A stretch of DNA of 64,000 bases from Prevotella sp. (GTDB lineage: Bacteria; Bacteroidota; Bacteroidia; Bacteroidales; Bacteroidaceae), in the NCBI GenBank assembly GCA_017442825.1, contig JAFRYZ010000003.1:62001-126000 (forward strand), read 5' to 3'. The notes below the pieces were generated by a model. That model was not told the DNA's origin and did not search any database. It worked only from the letters and a program-made list of their open reading frames with translations. This document shows, in pieces, positions 34,201-43,527 of this stretch. Positions within the stretch are counted from its first letter, which is position 1. Each line of letters starts with the position of its first letter. A program made the position numbers and the translations under genes.

Positions 34201-34749
34201 ATGAAAAAACTAAGTACTTACATTGTAATGTTGGTCATGGGATTGGCAACATTCAGTTTTTCCGGCTGTACCGAAGACCAACTGATTGGTATGACCCTCG
34301 AAGGAACGTGGCGCGGCGATATGGATATATACCATACTTATGGTGGCAAAACGTATGAAGCTTCCTGGTCAGAGATTTGCTTCTCCAGCGATGCATTCCG
34401 TTTTACTCAAGGAACAGGTTATTGGTTAGACCAATACTCTTCATCTCCTTGGGGGCGCGACTATGTGGCTAACCATATCACATGGAAGGTGCTCAACGAA
34501 GTGATCTATGTTCATTTTGAGGAGGATAATTACAACATTGAGATTCATGACTATAGTCTGAATAACAACAGGTTTATAGGTACCATCTGGGATGGTGGAA
34601 CCCGTGTTGATTTCAACCTGTATAAAGTTGATTCCCCGAATTGGAACAACTACTATTATGGTTGGGATTACTACGCTAAGGGCGATAATGGCAAGGTCGC
34701 AGCACCAGAACCTCCAGTGCGCCACTTCGGAGATCCTGACAAGAAATAG
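34201..34749 (+). CDS. Small lipoprotein related to the preceding gene
   Basis: Lipobox SGC with cysteine near 23, then LEGTWRGDM, a single lipocalin-like beta domain with WSEICFSSDAFRFTQGTG and NHITWKVLNEVIYVHF. The LxGxWxG start parallels LRGEWEGFV in the upstream protein, so the pair probably arose by duplication. Function unknown. Hairpins follow the stop. Confidence 0.65.
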   Translation: MKKLSTYIVMLVMGLATFSFSGCTEDQLIGMTLEGTWRGDMDIYHTYGGKTYEASWSEICFSSDAFRFTQGTGYWLDQYSSSPWGRDYVANHITWKVLNEVIYVHFEEDNYNIEIHDYSLNNNRFIGTIWDGGTRVDFNLYKVDSPNWNNYYYGWDYYAKGDNGKVAAPEPPVRHFGDPDKK

Positions 34750-34759
34750 ACAATTTCAA

Positions 34760-34899
34760 TTAAGGCTTACTTCATTCGCAAGTAAGCCTTAATTGCCTTT
34801 CAAAAGAGCCTTAATTGGTTTTCAAGTAAGCCTAGTTTCCAAAGAACCATATTTCATTAGCAAAAGAGCCTTACTTCGTTGCGAAGTAAGGCTCTTTTG
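34760..34899. terminator. Hairpin cluster, bidirectional terminator
   Basis: A perfect 13-bp stem (34760-34772 with 34780-34792) is followed by a perfect 18-bp stem (34861-34878 with 34882-34899, 3-base loop) ending in CTTTTG. In between lie further partial copies of AAAGAGCCTTA and AAGTAAGCCT, so the elements are related. It separates the plus-strand lipoproteins from the minus-strand nuclease gene. Confidence 0.8.
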
Positions 34900-34939
34900 T
34901 ATGGTGCTTTCGCCTATGTCGGTTGTGGCGAGGGTAGTC

Positions 34940-35890
34940 TTATTGCTTCTGGCGCAGCGGCCAAACAGTCTTCACTTCAGTGAGCGGAGCTGATTCAACT
35001 TGTTCCTCCAGATTGTCGGGCAGGTTGCAGAAGAAGTCGAAGCCCGTCAGACGTTCCAGTTCGTCAATGTTGACCATATACTTTGATAGGGCATTGTAGT
35101 CGTCGGTGCTCGTCTTATGTTCTATCCAGAAGCCCATGGCCTTGTAACCGTCGTTGGGCGTATGGCAGAGCACAGCCATGAAGAAGTAACGGGGAACAAT
35201 CAAGGTGCCGCCTGCGCGAGCCTTGGTCTCATAGGCATTAGGAACAGCAGGGGTGTTCTCAATGGTGCCACCTTTGACGATGTACAGCTGCTGACGGAAA
35301 CCATCCTTATCCCATTCGCGTAACTGAGTCTCCATGTTTGCCCATACGCCAGCGTTGAACCCGTTGACCTGCGGTTGCATGTTTGTCAACAGGAAGGTCT
35401 GGATGTTTGCCTCTTTGGAGTACAGTCTGTCGGCTGACGGGCAGATGTGTCCGTGGTCGTAGCCAGAACTATAGAAGGGATCAATGTTGTTGAAGTAGTT
35501 GGCAATGCGGTCGTCAAACGGATATTGCAACTGTGAGCCTGTGGCGATATATCTGCTCGTACGCTTTGCGCCAAGTTGAGCATCCAGCTGGTAGCAGCTA
35601 TAGAGTTGCGACTGCTTTTCCGTGTTCCATTCTACGCAGTAGTTGATGGTGTTACCCGTCTTGTTGATCAGCAGCTGAGTGCCGCTCGGTTGTACGTGTG
35701 GGAATTCCAAACGCGACAGTGCCGGCTCTACGCTGGGGTCGTTGGCATTGACATTGTTCAGACTGGGCAGAAAGGCATCGTCTGTCAGGTGGGAATAGTT
35801 AGTATTGGAAACGTTATCAGCTTCCTCTTCACAGGCTGTAAAGACAAGCAATAGAGCCAATGAGCAGAATAATAATCTGAGATGTTTCAT
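34940..35890 (-). CDS. DNA/RNA non-specific endonuclease (NUC1 family) lipoprotein
   Basis: A surface or periplasmic nuclease: signal peptide with lipobox VFTAC (C20), then the beta-beta-alpha-metal nuclease domain. The DRGH motif appears as DHGH at 145-148, with catalytic H148; SADR follows, and the metal-binding asparagine is in LTNMQPQVNGFN (N170, N176). The DRGH arginine is replaced by histidine, a variation seen in Bacteroidetes members. It is near other secreted nuclease and OB-fold genes and probably helps digest environmental nucleic acid. Confidence 0.88.
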   Translation of the reverse strand: MKHLRLLFCSLALLLVFTACEEEADNVSNTNYSHLTDDAFLPSLNNVNANDPSVEPALSRLEFPHVQPSGTQLLINKTGNTINYCVEWNTEKQSQLYSCYQLDAQLGAKRTSRYIATGSQLQYPFDDRIANYFNNIDPFYSSGYDHGHICPSADRLYSKEANIQTFLLTNMQPQVNGFNAGVWANMETQLREWDKDGFRQQLYIVKGGTIENTPAVPNAYETKARAGGTLIVPRYFFMAVLCHTPNDGYKAMGFWIEHKTSTDDYNALSKYMVNIDELERLTGFDFFCNLPDNLEEQVESAPLTEVKTVWPLRQKQ

Positions 35891-35958
35891 AGGTTTTAGT
35901 GTTTAGGGTGTACGGTCTTTCACTGTATTTCTTTTCCTGTTCGTGACAGGTTTTTTGT

Positions 35959-36007
35959 AAAAAGTGCGGTCAAGACGCATATGCAACTACGCTTAATCGC
36001 ACTTTTT
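35959..36007 (-). terminator. Hairpin after rpmE2
   Basis: AAAAAGTGCG (35959-35968) and CGCACTTTTT (35998-36007) pair around a 29-base loop between the L31 gene and the nuclease gene. T-rich flanks fit a terminator for the leftward L31 transcript. Confidence 0.5.
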
Positions 36008-36024
36008 TATGTTTCTTTTCTTAT

Positions 36025-36060
36025 TCGGACTCGTCGGACTTGTCTGATTCGTCTGACCAG
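36025..36060. repeat. Four tandem 9-mers (TCGGACTCG type)
   Basis: The units at 36025-36033, 36034-36042, 36043-36051 and 36052-36060 are variants of TCGGACTCG / TCTGATTCG. They are non-coding and lie just after the rpmE2 stop. Confidence 0.7.
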
Positions 36061-36089
36061 TCAGGTACTCGTCCGCAAAGGGCTCGTTC

Positions 36090-36341
36090 TTACTTCTTCA
36101 GCTTACCGTAGCGGCTCATGAAGCGATCAACGCGACCAGCCGTGTCAACCAGCGTGCTCTTACCAGTATAGAACGGGTGAGAGGTGTTGGAGATTTCTAC
36201 TTTTACCACTGGGTAAGTTTCGCCTTCAAACTCTACTGTCTCTGTTGTCTTGCATGTAGATTTTGTAAGGAACATATCGCCGTTGGACATGTCACGGAAC
36301 ACGACGGGGCGATAGTTTTCTGGATGAATACCTTTTTTCAT
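36090..36341 (-). CDS. rpmE2: 50S ribosomal protein L31, type B
   Basis: An 83-residue ribosomal protein with [22 protein letters not shown] and the C-terminal [18 protein letters not shown] typical of the type B (zinc-independent) paralogue; the four zinc cysteines of type A are absent and only one cysteine remains. The promoter lies 40 bases upstream. Confidence 0.97.
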   Translation of the reverse strand: MKKGIHPENYRPVVFRDMSNGDMFLTKSTCKTTETVEFEGETYPVVKVEISNTSHPFYTGKSTLVDTAGRVDRFMSRYGKLKK

Positions 36342-36381
36342 TTTTAATGTTACTTTTTTGATGATTATAATTTGCAGGGCG

Positions 36382-36412
36382 CAAAGGTACGAAGTTTTTC
36401 GCGCCCTGCCAA
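36382..36412 (-). promoter_or_regulatory. rpmE2 promoter
   Basis: On the minus strand, TTGG (36409-36412), 19 bases, then TACCTTTG (36382-36389). Confidence 0.7.
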
Positions 36413-36429
36413 ATTATTTGGGCTATTTT

Positions 36430-38190
36430 TCATTGAGCGTAGGTAATGGAAATCTTCTTGATACGACATTGTGTGCCAGATGATGGAGCTGTCCAATCGT
36501 TGACAAACGTAAAGGTTTTGCCTGAAACACTTGCATAAGACTGCTCGTTGCCTACCGCATTGTTTGAACCGTTCTTAGTGCATTGGAACACGACCTTGGC
36601 AATATTGGACGTTCCTGTTATCGTAAGTTTGTTTTGTGCATACAGGCGGAACTCATCGTAGTCTCCAGTCTTCCAATATACAGCATTCGTGTTGCCGGTA
36701 TTCTTGTCGAACGCAAAGGTGACTCCGTTGATTTGGAATGACGGGTTGGTCGTTTGGTGTGTTAATCCGCAAGTGGTTAAGTCATATTCCACAGTGCTTC
36801 CTCCCGTAACGTTTGGAGCTGTGAAGGTTACGATGAGGTCATTGACACTCTTTGTCATATTACCACTGGAAGGCGTATCGCCACCACCGCCAGAGCCTCC
36901 TCCTGAGTTCAGAGAATAGAGGTAGGCAGCTCCAGCTACGGTCTCTGGTGTGTTGCCTTGGTAGTTCATCAGCTTGCCGCAGACGATGACTTCATCGCCG
37001 ACCTTGATGTCAACTTTGTCGCCCGTATATTCATTGAACTTGGTGTTGTTAAGATAGAGGACGCGGAAGCAGTAGAACTCGGTCGATTCGGTGCCGTCGT
37101 CAGAGATGTAGAAGGAGGCGTTGCCGTAGGTGCCACCTTCTGTATAGGTTCCTTTGTTGGCGATGCGCGAAATCTTACCCTTAACATATACTACATCCGT
37201 TGCCTGATAGTCATTATTGGAAGTCCATGTCAAGTCCTTCACGGCTTCAATGGCAGCGGCAGCATTATATGGTTTCTGGAGCGTACCGTCACCCGAAGGA
37301 GTACTGCTGCCTCCTCCTCCACCGCCGCTACCTTTGACGATGGAAATAAGGTAGTTGCCATCGTTCAATTCCGGTGTGACGTAACCGCTGTTGTTGACAT
37401 ACTTGGTGAGCGGACCATAGACTACAACCTCGTCGCCTGCAGCAAGGTCGCTTTGCGCTGCAAACTTGGCTTTGTTCAGACCGAGACCCTTGTAGCACTG
37501 AATGGTCTTGCTGTTCTGACCGTCGTCGGAGATGTAATAGGTAATCTTACCGCTGCTGAAGGCGTCAACCTTCGAAATCTTACCCTTGACGTATGCGTTA
37601 CCCGCCGTCTCGTTGTTTTCGAGGTTTTCGATAATTTCAAGAGCATCAGCTACAGACAGTGGATTATCTTTCGTTCCGAACTCCGGCATGTCGTAACTGG
37701 TCTCACCATTGATAGAGTAGAGGTAGGCTTCCTTTTCAACGGTCTCAGGCGTGTTACCGTTGTGCAATACTACCTTTCCGCAGATGACCACCTCGTCGCC
37801 GATGTTAGCAACAGGACCTGCTGTGTAACTCTTGTTCTCTAAATAAAGTGCGCGATAGACTAAGAACTGGTTCTTGCCTGTACCGTCCAGAGAGATGTAG
37901 AACGTTCCGTTGCCATAGCCGGCATCGTAATTCTGTCCTTCCACCAGTTGTGATACAATGCCCTTGATATAAACGGGTTCGTCGCTGCTGATGTCCGAGC
38001 CCAGTTCTTTGACAAGGTTGATAATGGCAGGCACGTTGTACGGGTCGTCAATCGTACCTGAGCCTTCTGCTCCTTCGATTTCGCCACTTTCATTGAAGAA
38101 AAGACCATAAGGACTCGGCACATCGGAGCAACTTGCTAATGTGAATGCCGCAATCATGACTGCGAGCATTGATTTGAGAATCTTTTTCAT
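36430..38190 (-). CDS. Surface lipoprotein with three DUF6359/OB-fold-type repeats
   Basis: Lipobox LASC (C21) and a following SDVPSPYG. Three repeats of about 120 residues (roughly 45-160, 170-285 and 300-435) share GTxxxPYNVxxAIxxV, VYIKGIVS, FYISxDG, a VYRALYLxN strand and GDEVVxCGKVxxxNGNTPET. These are the marks of OB-fold nucleic-acid-binding domains annotated as DUF6359. Glycine-rich linkers (GSGGGGGG, GGGSGGGG) separate repeats 2, 3 and the C-terminal beta domain (450-586). It lies downstream of the DUF5689 and TonB-receptor-like genes on the same strand. I infer that it binds nucleic acid or sugar at the cell surface. Confidence 0.75.
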   Translation of the reverse strand: MKKILKSMLAVMIAAFTLASCSDVPSPYGLFFNESGEIEGAEGSGTIDDPYNVPAIINLVKELGSDISSDEPVYIKGIVSQLVEGQNYDAGYGNGTFYISLDGTGKNQFLVYRALYLENKSYTAGPVANIGDEVVICGKVVLHNGNTPETVEKEAYLYSINGETSYDMPEFGTKDNPLSVADALEIIENLENNETAGNAYVKGKISKVDAFSSGKITYYISDDGQNSKTIQCYKGLGLNKAKFAAQSDLAAGDEVVVYGPLTKYVNNSGYVTPELNDGNYLISIVKGSGGGGGGSSTPSGDGTLQKPYNAAAAIEAVKDLTWTSNNDYQATDVVYVKGKISRIANKGTYTEGGTYGNASFYISDDGTESTEFYCFRVLYLNNTKFNEYTGDKVDIKVGDEVIVCGKLMNYQGNTPETVAGAAYLYSLNSGGGSGGGGDTPSSGNMTKSVNDLIVTFTAPNVTGGSTVEYDLTTCGLTHQTTNPSFQINGVTFAFDKNTGNTNAVYWKTGDYDEFRLYAQNKLTITGTSNIAKVVFQCTKNGSNNAVGNEQSYASVSGKTFTFVNDWTAPSSGTQCRIKKISITYAQ

Positions 38191-38225
38191 GTTATGCTGT
38201 ATTTTTATTTTGTTCGTTGTTGCTA

Positions 38226-39143
38226 TTACTGATAGAGGGCATCGAGGATTTCAATGTCGCTGGTCTTGCGGATGAGAATCTGCCAGGTGTCCTTGTAACG
38301 GGTGGCAATACCCGTCAGGTTACACTTGCGAGCCTTCTTCGTTTCCTGGTCGTAGGGCAGGGGGATAGCCGCAAAATCGGCATAGGTGCTCGTGCGGATG
38401 CAGAAGGTTGTCTTCGGCTGCTCGTTGAGTGTGCGGTTGACGGCTCCACCCGTCTTCATCGCATCGTCATCAGGAGCGAAGGTGGCTATCTGGTCAACAC
38501 CATTCACTTTCTCATACTTGCCGGCGTCGGTGAAGCTGACGTTATACAGGGTGACCAGGCGTCCAGCCTTCTTCTTGTCGCTTTTGATGGTGGCAAAGTC
38601 AACAGGTTGAATTGCCTCTGTGTCGATATTGCCCACAATCTTGAAATGCTTCTGCCAGATAGTGTTCGACATTCTGCCGATACTGGTACCATTGTAAGGC
38701 ATTCCTATCTCCGGCAACTGTCCGTAACCACCGATATAAAGTCCTTTCAGGTCGATCAGCACCTCTTGTCCTTCGGGCAGATATCCGTGCAGGTCGCCTG
38801 CATCTACACATACGATGATACCTGCGGTGGCATCTTGCAGTGCAAACTGCTTGTAGATATTGCCTTCGATGCTGTTGCCCGTGACACGTCCCTTGATCTG
38901 GATATCTTCCTCGATGAGAACGTTCCTGTCGTTTGCTTCGTAGCAGTTCGGATATTTGTCGAGCAGTTGCTGTATTGTAATGACATTGGTCTCTTCAATG
39001 GCATTGTTGCCAAATGGCGCCCCGCCAGAGAAATCAGGATTGTTCCATTCCCCTTTCAGGTTCTCGCCGTCCATACAGGAGGTGATTGCCAACAGACAGA
39101 CGGCTGCCCATATCATGATTCTGAATCGTTTCATGTTCTTCAT
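38226..39143 (-). CDS. DUF5689 lipoprotein
   Basis: Lipobox ITSC (C23). The N-terminal domain (about 50-230) has LLDKYPNCYE, IKGRVTGNSIEGNIYKQFALQD and GIIVCVDAGDLHGYLPEGQEVLIDLKGLYIGGY, which is DUF5689, an OB-like domain often attached to outer-surface proteins. It sits six bases after the receptor gene, so the two are co-transcribed. Probable role: surface partner of the barrel, as SusD is for SusC, but with a nucleic-acid-binding type of fold. Confidence 0.8.
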   Translation of the reverse strand: MKNMKRFRIMIWAAVCLLAITSCMDGENLKGEWNNPDFSGGAPFGNNAIEETNVITIQQLLDKYPNCYEANDRNVLIEEDIQIKGRVTGNSIEGNIYKQFALQDATAGIIVCVDAGDLHGYLPEGQEVLIDLKGLYIGGYGQLPEIGMPYNGTSIGRMSNTIWQKHFKIVGNIDTEAIQPVDFATIKSDKKKAGRLVTLYNVSFTDAGKYEKVNGVDQIATFAPDDDAMKTGGAVNRTLNEQPKTTFCIRTSTYADFAAIPLPYDQETKKARKCNLTGIATRYKDTWQILIRKTSDIEILDALYQ

Positions 39144-39148
39144 GTTTT

Positions 39149-41737
39149 TTAGAATTTATACGTGATGTTCAGCATGCCGTTGAATCCGTAGGCGTAGAAA
39201 CGTCGCGGACTGTTGGCAAAGGAGTAGGTGCGGATAGCTTCACCCGTCTCGTCGATGTCGCGACGGTTCTGTTCCATACCGCCTGTACAGATGCTGCGGT
39301 TGTTCAGGATGTTGGTCAGCATGAGGTTGATGCTCATAGAACGACCTTTGTGCAGGTAGATAGACTTTCCGATAGAGGCGTCAAGCATGAAACCACCTTT
39401 ACCTTTCGCCTGTTCGGGCAGACTGGAGATGTTGTGTTCCTGACCGTCCGTGCCTGTTACTGTGGTCACAGCCTTGCCGCCATATTCGCCGCCTGCATAG
39501 ACAGGGAAGTCGTTGGCGTAGCGGGTAACAGGTGTGTAGTACAGGTAGATTCTGTCATAGTAGTTACCGATGAGGTCGATGAACCAACCTTTCTTGTGGT
39601 AACTCAGGTCGATGCTTGCTGCTGCCAGCGGTGTGCTTCCTTCGTGAATGCCTCTGGTCACGACAATGTCTTGTCTGTATTTACCGTCGTCAGAGAGCAT
39701 ATAGGTAGCCTTGGCATTGTTCAGGTACTTGGCTTCGCTGATGGTACCTAGAGCCTTGATGTTGAAGTCTTCTGTCACCTTGAAGTTCAAGCCCAATTCC
39801 AAACCGTAGTACACCTTATTTATATCTGTAAGGGAGACATACGAGAAGGAGTGAGAAGTGTCATAGTAGAACATGCTGTATTCCGTAAGGTTCAGCATAC
39901 GGTTGAAGAAACCGTTCAGGTTGGCTTTCAACCAAGATGTCTGAAGTTGGTAGCCAGCCTCCAAACTGAAGATGTGCTCTAACTTCAAGTTGTCAACAAA
40001 GTCGTTGTTGATTTGTGGAGCAAGGAAAGCGTTTCTTGCTGCCGGCGCTTTTTGTTCATATCCGACACCGAAGGTAACAACATTGCCGCTACCCAGATTG
40101 ATGTGTGAACCGAATTTGAAACCACCTTCAATAAACTTTGCCGTGCCGCTCTTGCCGTAGGAGTTGTCAGGAGCCAGACCATTTTTCATCTTGCCATCGC
40201 GGCGCATGGTCACACCACCGATACGTCCACTCAGGAAGTAGTGCACGTTGCATAAGTCTTTAGAATAGGTAGCCCAAATGTTGCCCTTGTTCACTAAGAT
40301 GTTGTAGTCATAGCCAAAGCGGTCGCCTTCCTTCACCTCGCGGTTGGGGTGGTTCAGGTCGAACTGTGCTTCAGGAGCATCAGCGGTATAGGTTCCGATA
40401 ATGTAGCTGTTGACGTTGCGGAACCTTGCTGCTCCCAACAAGTCTTCCAACGTCTGGTAGTGAAAACCTTTGTTCGTTGAGAGGTTGAAGCCAAAGGCAA
40501 GAGAAGATTCCTTTGACAACGCCTTCTTCATCGTAGAGGCAATACTCAGCGAGAGTTGGTCGTCGTGATAAGCCTGCAGGTAATACATGGCAGTTCTGTC
40601 ATTGTCAGGACGTGAATTCTGCTTGTTGGCAAAATACATTTGGTCCCAGTTCACCTGTCGGTTGGCCTTGGAAGAACTCAGGTAGTCGTAAGCCGACTTC
40701 CACTTCTCGTAAGCGGTAGCACTTCTGTCATCATCGGAGTAGGGCTCCCAAACGTCATAGAAATAGCTGGGCATCCGCTTGTAGTAGTCTGGCTGCGGAT
40801 TGTCGCTGTTGTCATAGTTCAGACGTGTGCTGCTGTACTTGGCATATTTGCCGAGTACGCTTGTCGTCAACTGGGTCGATTGGTTGATTTTCCAATCCCA
40901 TGTCAGCAAGGCAGACGGCGCAAAATCCTTAATGATACGTGAGTTACGTTTTTTGCCGTTCTGGTAACCCCATGCCGAGTTGTAGAATCGGTTGTTGGCA
41001 ATCCAGTACATTTCGTCGGTGCTGGAAGCCTGTCCTCCGCGCTCTGTCGGGTTGCCCCATGTAACCAGAGAGATAGAGTGGTCGCCTAAGACCTTCTCAA
41101 CGCCGAGGAAGTAGGAGAGGGAGTTGTAGAAGGTTCCTTCTACATATGCCGTACTCGGACTTGCCCATCGGTAAGTAAGACCGGCAGAGAATGCCCATCC
41201 CTTCTTGCTGACGCCAGAGTTGTAGGAATACATGCCACGAACCGTGTAGTTGCGGTTGGCACCTGATAACGAGAGTCGGTGACCGGCAGACTGGGCGCTC
41301 GGGCGGAAGTTGTAGTTACTGGAACCACCCAAAGCACTCATGGCAAAACTGTTGTCCTCAAACGGCAGACTGTTCTCGACACCTCGCGTGTAATTGTTCA
41401 GACCTCCCACAAAGGAGTATCTGAAATCACCACGTTCAGCATCGTTGACCGGGTTGCCGTTGATATAAACCTCAGCGTACTTGGAATTCAATCCTCTGTA
41501 CCTGAACCTGGCGGGACTGAAACGGAACCCGACCTCGCGTGCATACACGTTGGTTCCCGAACCTACAATCGCTACTTCTTGTGCAACGTTGTCGTCTTCG
41601 CCCAACTGTGATTCAGTGAAGGTGAAAGCCGATTCATCGACAGTCGTCGTCTCCTGCTCAGACTTTTGTGGAGTCTGGGCGAAGGCTGTCGAAGCGATGA
41701 AGCAGACCATCACAGCTAATTTCAGCTTCTTTTGCAT
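39149..41737 (-). CDS. TonB-dependent-receptor-like outer membrane protein
   Basis: A signal peptide (cleavage near AFAQ/T) precedes a plug-like part (about 40-150: NVYAREVGFRFSPARFRYRG, INGNPVNDAERG) and a long beta-barrel with aromatic-ended strands, finishing with the outer-membrane signal GMLNITYKF. At 862 residues it is close to TonB receptors, though the CarboxypepD_reg domain and an obvious TonB box are lacking. It heads the operon with the DUF5689 and OB-fold lipoproteins and is divergent from a secreted EEP nuclease, so I infer a role in uptake of nucleic-acid-derived material. Confidence 0.8.
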   Translation of the reverse strand: MQKKLKLAVMVCFIASTAFAQTPQKSEQETTTVDESAFTFTESQLGEDDNVAQEVAIVGSGTNVYAREVGFRFSPARFRYRGLNSKYAEVYINGNPVNDAERGDFRYSFVGGLNNYTRGVENSLPFEDNSFAMSALGGSSNYNFRPSAQSAGHRLSLSGANRNYTVRGMYSYNSGVSKKGWAFSAGLTYRWASPSTAYVEGTFYNSLSYFLGVEKVLGDHSISLVTWGNPTERGGQASSTDEMYWIANNRFYNSAWGYQNGKKRNSRIIKDFAPSALLTWDWKINQSTQLTTSVLGKYAKYSSTRLNYDNSDNPQPDYYKRMPSYFYDVWEPYSDDDRSATAYEKWKSAYDYLSSSKANRQVNWDQMYFANKQNSRPDNDRTAMYYLQAYHDDQLSLSIASTMKKALSKESSLAFGFNLSTNKGFHYQTLEDLLGAARFRNVNSYIIGTYTADAPEAQFDLNHPNREVKEGDRFGYDYNILVNKGNIWATYSKDLCNVHYFLSGRIGGVTMRRDGKMKNGLAPDNSYGKSGTAKFIEGGFKFGSHINLGSGNVVTFGVGYEQKAPAARNAFLAPQINNDFVDNLKLEHIFSLEAGYQLQTSWLKANLNGFFNRMLNLTEYSMFYYDTSHSFSYVSLTDINKVYYGLELGLNFKVTEDFNIKALGTISEAKYLNNAKATYMLSDDGKYRQDIVVTRGIHEGSTPLAAASIDLSYHKKGWFIDLIGNYYDRIYLYYTPVTRYANDFPVYAGGEYGGKAVTTVTGTDGQEHNISSLPEQAKGKGGFMLDASIGKSIYLHKGRSMSINLMLTNILNNRSICTGGMEQNRRDIDETGEAIRTYSFANSPRRFYAYGFNGMLNITYKF

Positions 41738-41771
41738 AAGTATGGTTTTTTATATATTAGATTATTTTTTG

Positions 41772-41872
41772 CAAAGATAGGAATAAGATTTTAAACGAAA
41801 AATGTTTTTGCAGTTTTTTTTGAAAAAGATATGTGTTTTACTATTTGATTACTGAGAAAATAATTATCTTTG
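41772..41872. promoter_or_regulatory. Divergent promoters, receptor operon and EEP nuclease
   Basis: Minus strand: TATCTTTG at 41772-41779, 35 bases from the receptor start. Plus strand: TTTG at 41844-41847 and TATCTTTG at 41865-41872, 25 bases from the nuclease start. The shared 100-bp region would allow joint control. Confidence 0.6.
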
Positions 41873-41896
41873 CACCATAATAATCACTTGAAGAAC

Positions 41897-42952
41897 ATGA
41901 AAAAGTATCTTTTTATCCTTTTGACAGCTACACTGATGTGCTTGCAGGCAAGCGCGCAGAGCGAACAGAAGAAGTTCTCCGTCTATGGCGTAGGCTTCTA
42001 CAATCTTGAGAACTTGTTCGATACTGAGCATGATGAGGGAAAGAACGACTTCCAGTTCTTGCCCGAGGGGTCGTATCGGTGGAACGAATTGAAGTATGAA
42101 CATAAGTTGCACAATATGGCAACGGTACTTTCCGAATTGGGTACCGACGTGCTGAAAGGTGTGGGATGTGCTTTCATCGGTGTCAGCGAGGTGGAGAATG
42201 CCCGTTGTCTTTCCGACCTTTGTAACCAGCCAGAGCTGAAAGCCCGCAACTTCAAGTTCTGTCATATCGAAGGTCCCGACCAGCGTGGTGTGGATTGCGG
42301 TTTCCTCTACAATCCTTCACTGTTTACTGTGCGTGATGTGAAACTCATACCTTACAAATATGAGTTGCCTCAAGATAGCGCACGTGCTACGCGTGGATTC
42401 TTGGTGGTGAGCGGTACGTTGGCAGACGAGCATGTGACGACTATCGTTTGTCACTGGCCCAGTCGCTTTGCCGGTTCCTACTACCGTGAGTTGGGTGGCA
42501 AGCAGGTGCGTGTGGTGAAAGACTCACTGCTGCGCGACGACCCCAATTGCAAAATTTTCGTCATGGGTGACATGAACGACGACCCCACCAACAAGAGTAT
42601 GTACGAGGCGCTCGGTGCCAAGGAAGACATCGACAAGATAGAACCCGATCAGATGTACAATCCTTTCTATAATATTCTGGTAAAGAAAAAGACGGGAACG
42701 TTGCGTTATGACGGGGCTTGGAACCTCTTCGACCAGATTACTATGACACCGAACGTGCTGAACCAGAAAGGAGCCAAGGACTTCTCGACGTTGAAGTTCT
42801 GGAAACCGGAAATCTTCCGTCGTGACTACCTGTTCCAGACGGAAGGCAAGTACAAGGGCAATACCAAGCGTACCCACGCCGGAGGTGTATGGCTCGATGG
42901 TTACAGCGACCACTTGCCCGTATGTATCTATCTGGTGAAAGAGCAGAAATGA
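41897..42952 (+). CDS. Secreted endonuclease/exonuclease/phosphatase family protein
   Basis: Signal peptide MKKYLFILLTATLMCLQASAQ, then the EEP fold with its motifs in order: GFYNLENLFD, GVSEVENARCL (metal-binding Glu), GDMNDDPTNKSM (Asp/Asn) and YSDHLPV (catalytic His near the end). Members are secreted nucleases or phosphodiesterases. The start at 41897 leaves out nine upstream codons inside the leader. It is divergent from the receptor operon, and its last bases overlap the UDG-like gene (ATGA), so it heads an operon with DNA/nucleoside genes: UDG-like protein and uridine kinase. Confidence 0.88.
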   Translation: MKKYLFILLTATLMCLQASAQSEQKKFSVYGVGFYNLENLFDTEHDEGKNDFQFLPEGSYRWNELKYEHKLHNMATVLSELGTDVLKGVGCAFIGVSEVENARCLSDLCNQPELKARNFKFCHIEGPDQRGVDCGFLYNPSLFTVRDVKLIPYKYELPQDSARATRGFLVVSGTLADEHVTTIVCHWPSRFAGSYYRELGGKQVRVVKDSLLRDDPNCKIFVMGDMNDDPTNKSMYEALGAKEDIDKIEPDQMYNPFYNILVKKKTGTLRYDGAWNLFDQITMTPNVLNQKGAKDFSTLKFWKPEIFRRDYLFQTEGKYKGNTKRTHAGGVWLDGYSDHLPVCIYLVKEQK

Positions 42953-43527
42953 TGGCAGACGCCAACTGTGAGTCTCATCCGTTGCAGCCTTTCCTGCCTG
43001 AAGGTTGCCGATTGCTGATGTTAGGGAGTTTCCCGCCGGCACGCCATCGTTGGTGTATGGATTTTTTCTACCCGAACTACATCAATGATATGTGGAGGAT
43101 TTTCGGCATCTGTTTCTTCGGTGACAAACTCCGATTGGTTGATGAGGCACGGAAGACGTTCCGCCGACAGGAAATAGAACAACTGTTGCGTGAAAAGCGT
43201 ATCGGCATCTACGACACGGCTACGGTGGTGTGCAGGACCAAGAATACCGCGTCGGACAAAGACCTGATGGTAGTAGAACCGACAGACCTCGACCACCTGC
43301 TCAGGCTGATACCGCAGTGTAAGGCTGTCGTCACCACCGGACAGAAAGCCACCGATGTGTTCACCGCGCATTTTGGTATTGTCCAGCCTCAAGTGGGAAC
43401 CTACACCACCTTCACCTTCGAAGGCAGACAACTGCGCCTCTATCGCATGCCGAGCAGCAGTCGTGCCTATCCGATGAAGGTGGAACAAAAGGCAACGTAT
43501 TATCAGAAAATGTTTAACGAAATATGA
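42949..43527 (+). CDS. Uracil-DNA-glycosylase-family-like protein
   Basis: The 192-residue product carries LLMLGSFPPARHRW and FFYPNYINDMWRIFG near 20-50, and VVTTGQKATDVF and MPSSSRAYPMKVEQK towards the C-terminus, resembling the GxFP and S/N-P(S) motifs of the UDG/MUG superfamily. It would excise modified bases in the cytoplasm; the substrate is unproven. Start at ATG 42949 overlapping the preceding stop; ATG 42952 is equally possible. It overlaps udk by four bases. Confidence 0.75.
   Translation: MMADANCESHPLQPFLPEGCRLLMLGSFPPARHRWCMDFFYPNYINDMWRIFGICFFGDKLRLVDEARKTFRRQEIEQLLREKRIGIYDTATVVCRTKNTASDKDLMVVEPTDLDHLLRLIPQCKAVVTTGQKATDVFTAHFGIVQPQVGTYTTFTFEGRQLRLYRMPSSSRAYPMKVEQKATYYQKMFNEI

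Noticed and set aside
36958..37842. 294-codon frame opposite the OB-fold lipoprotein, and a similar one at 38217-39152
   Set aside because: Antisense shadows; no start context, promoter or family.
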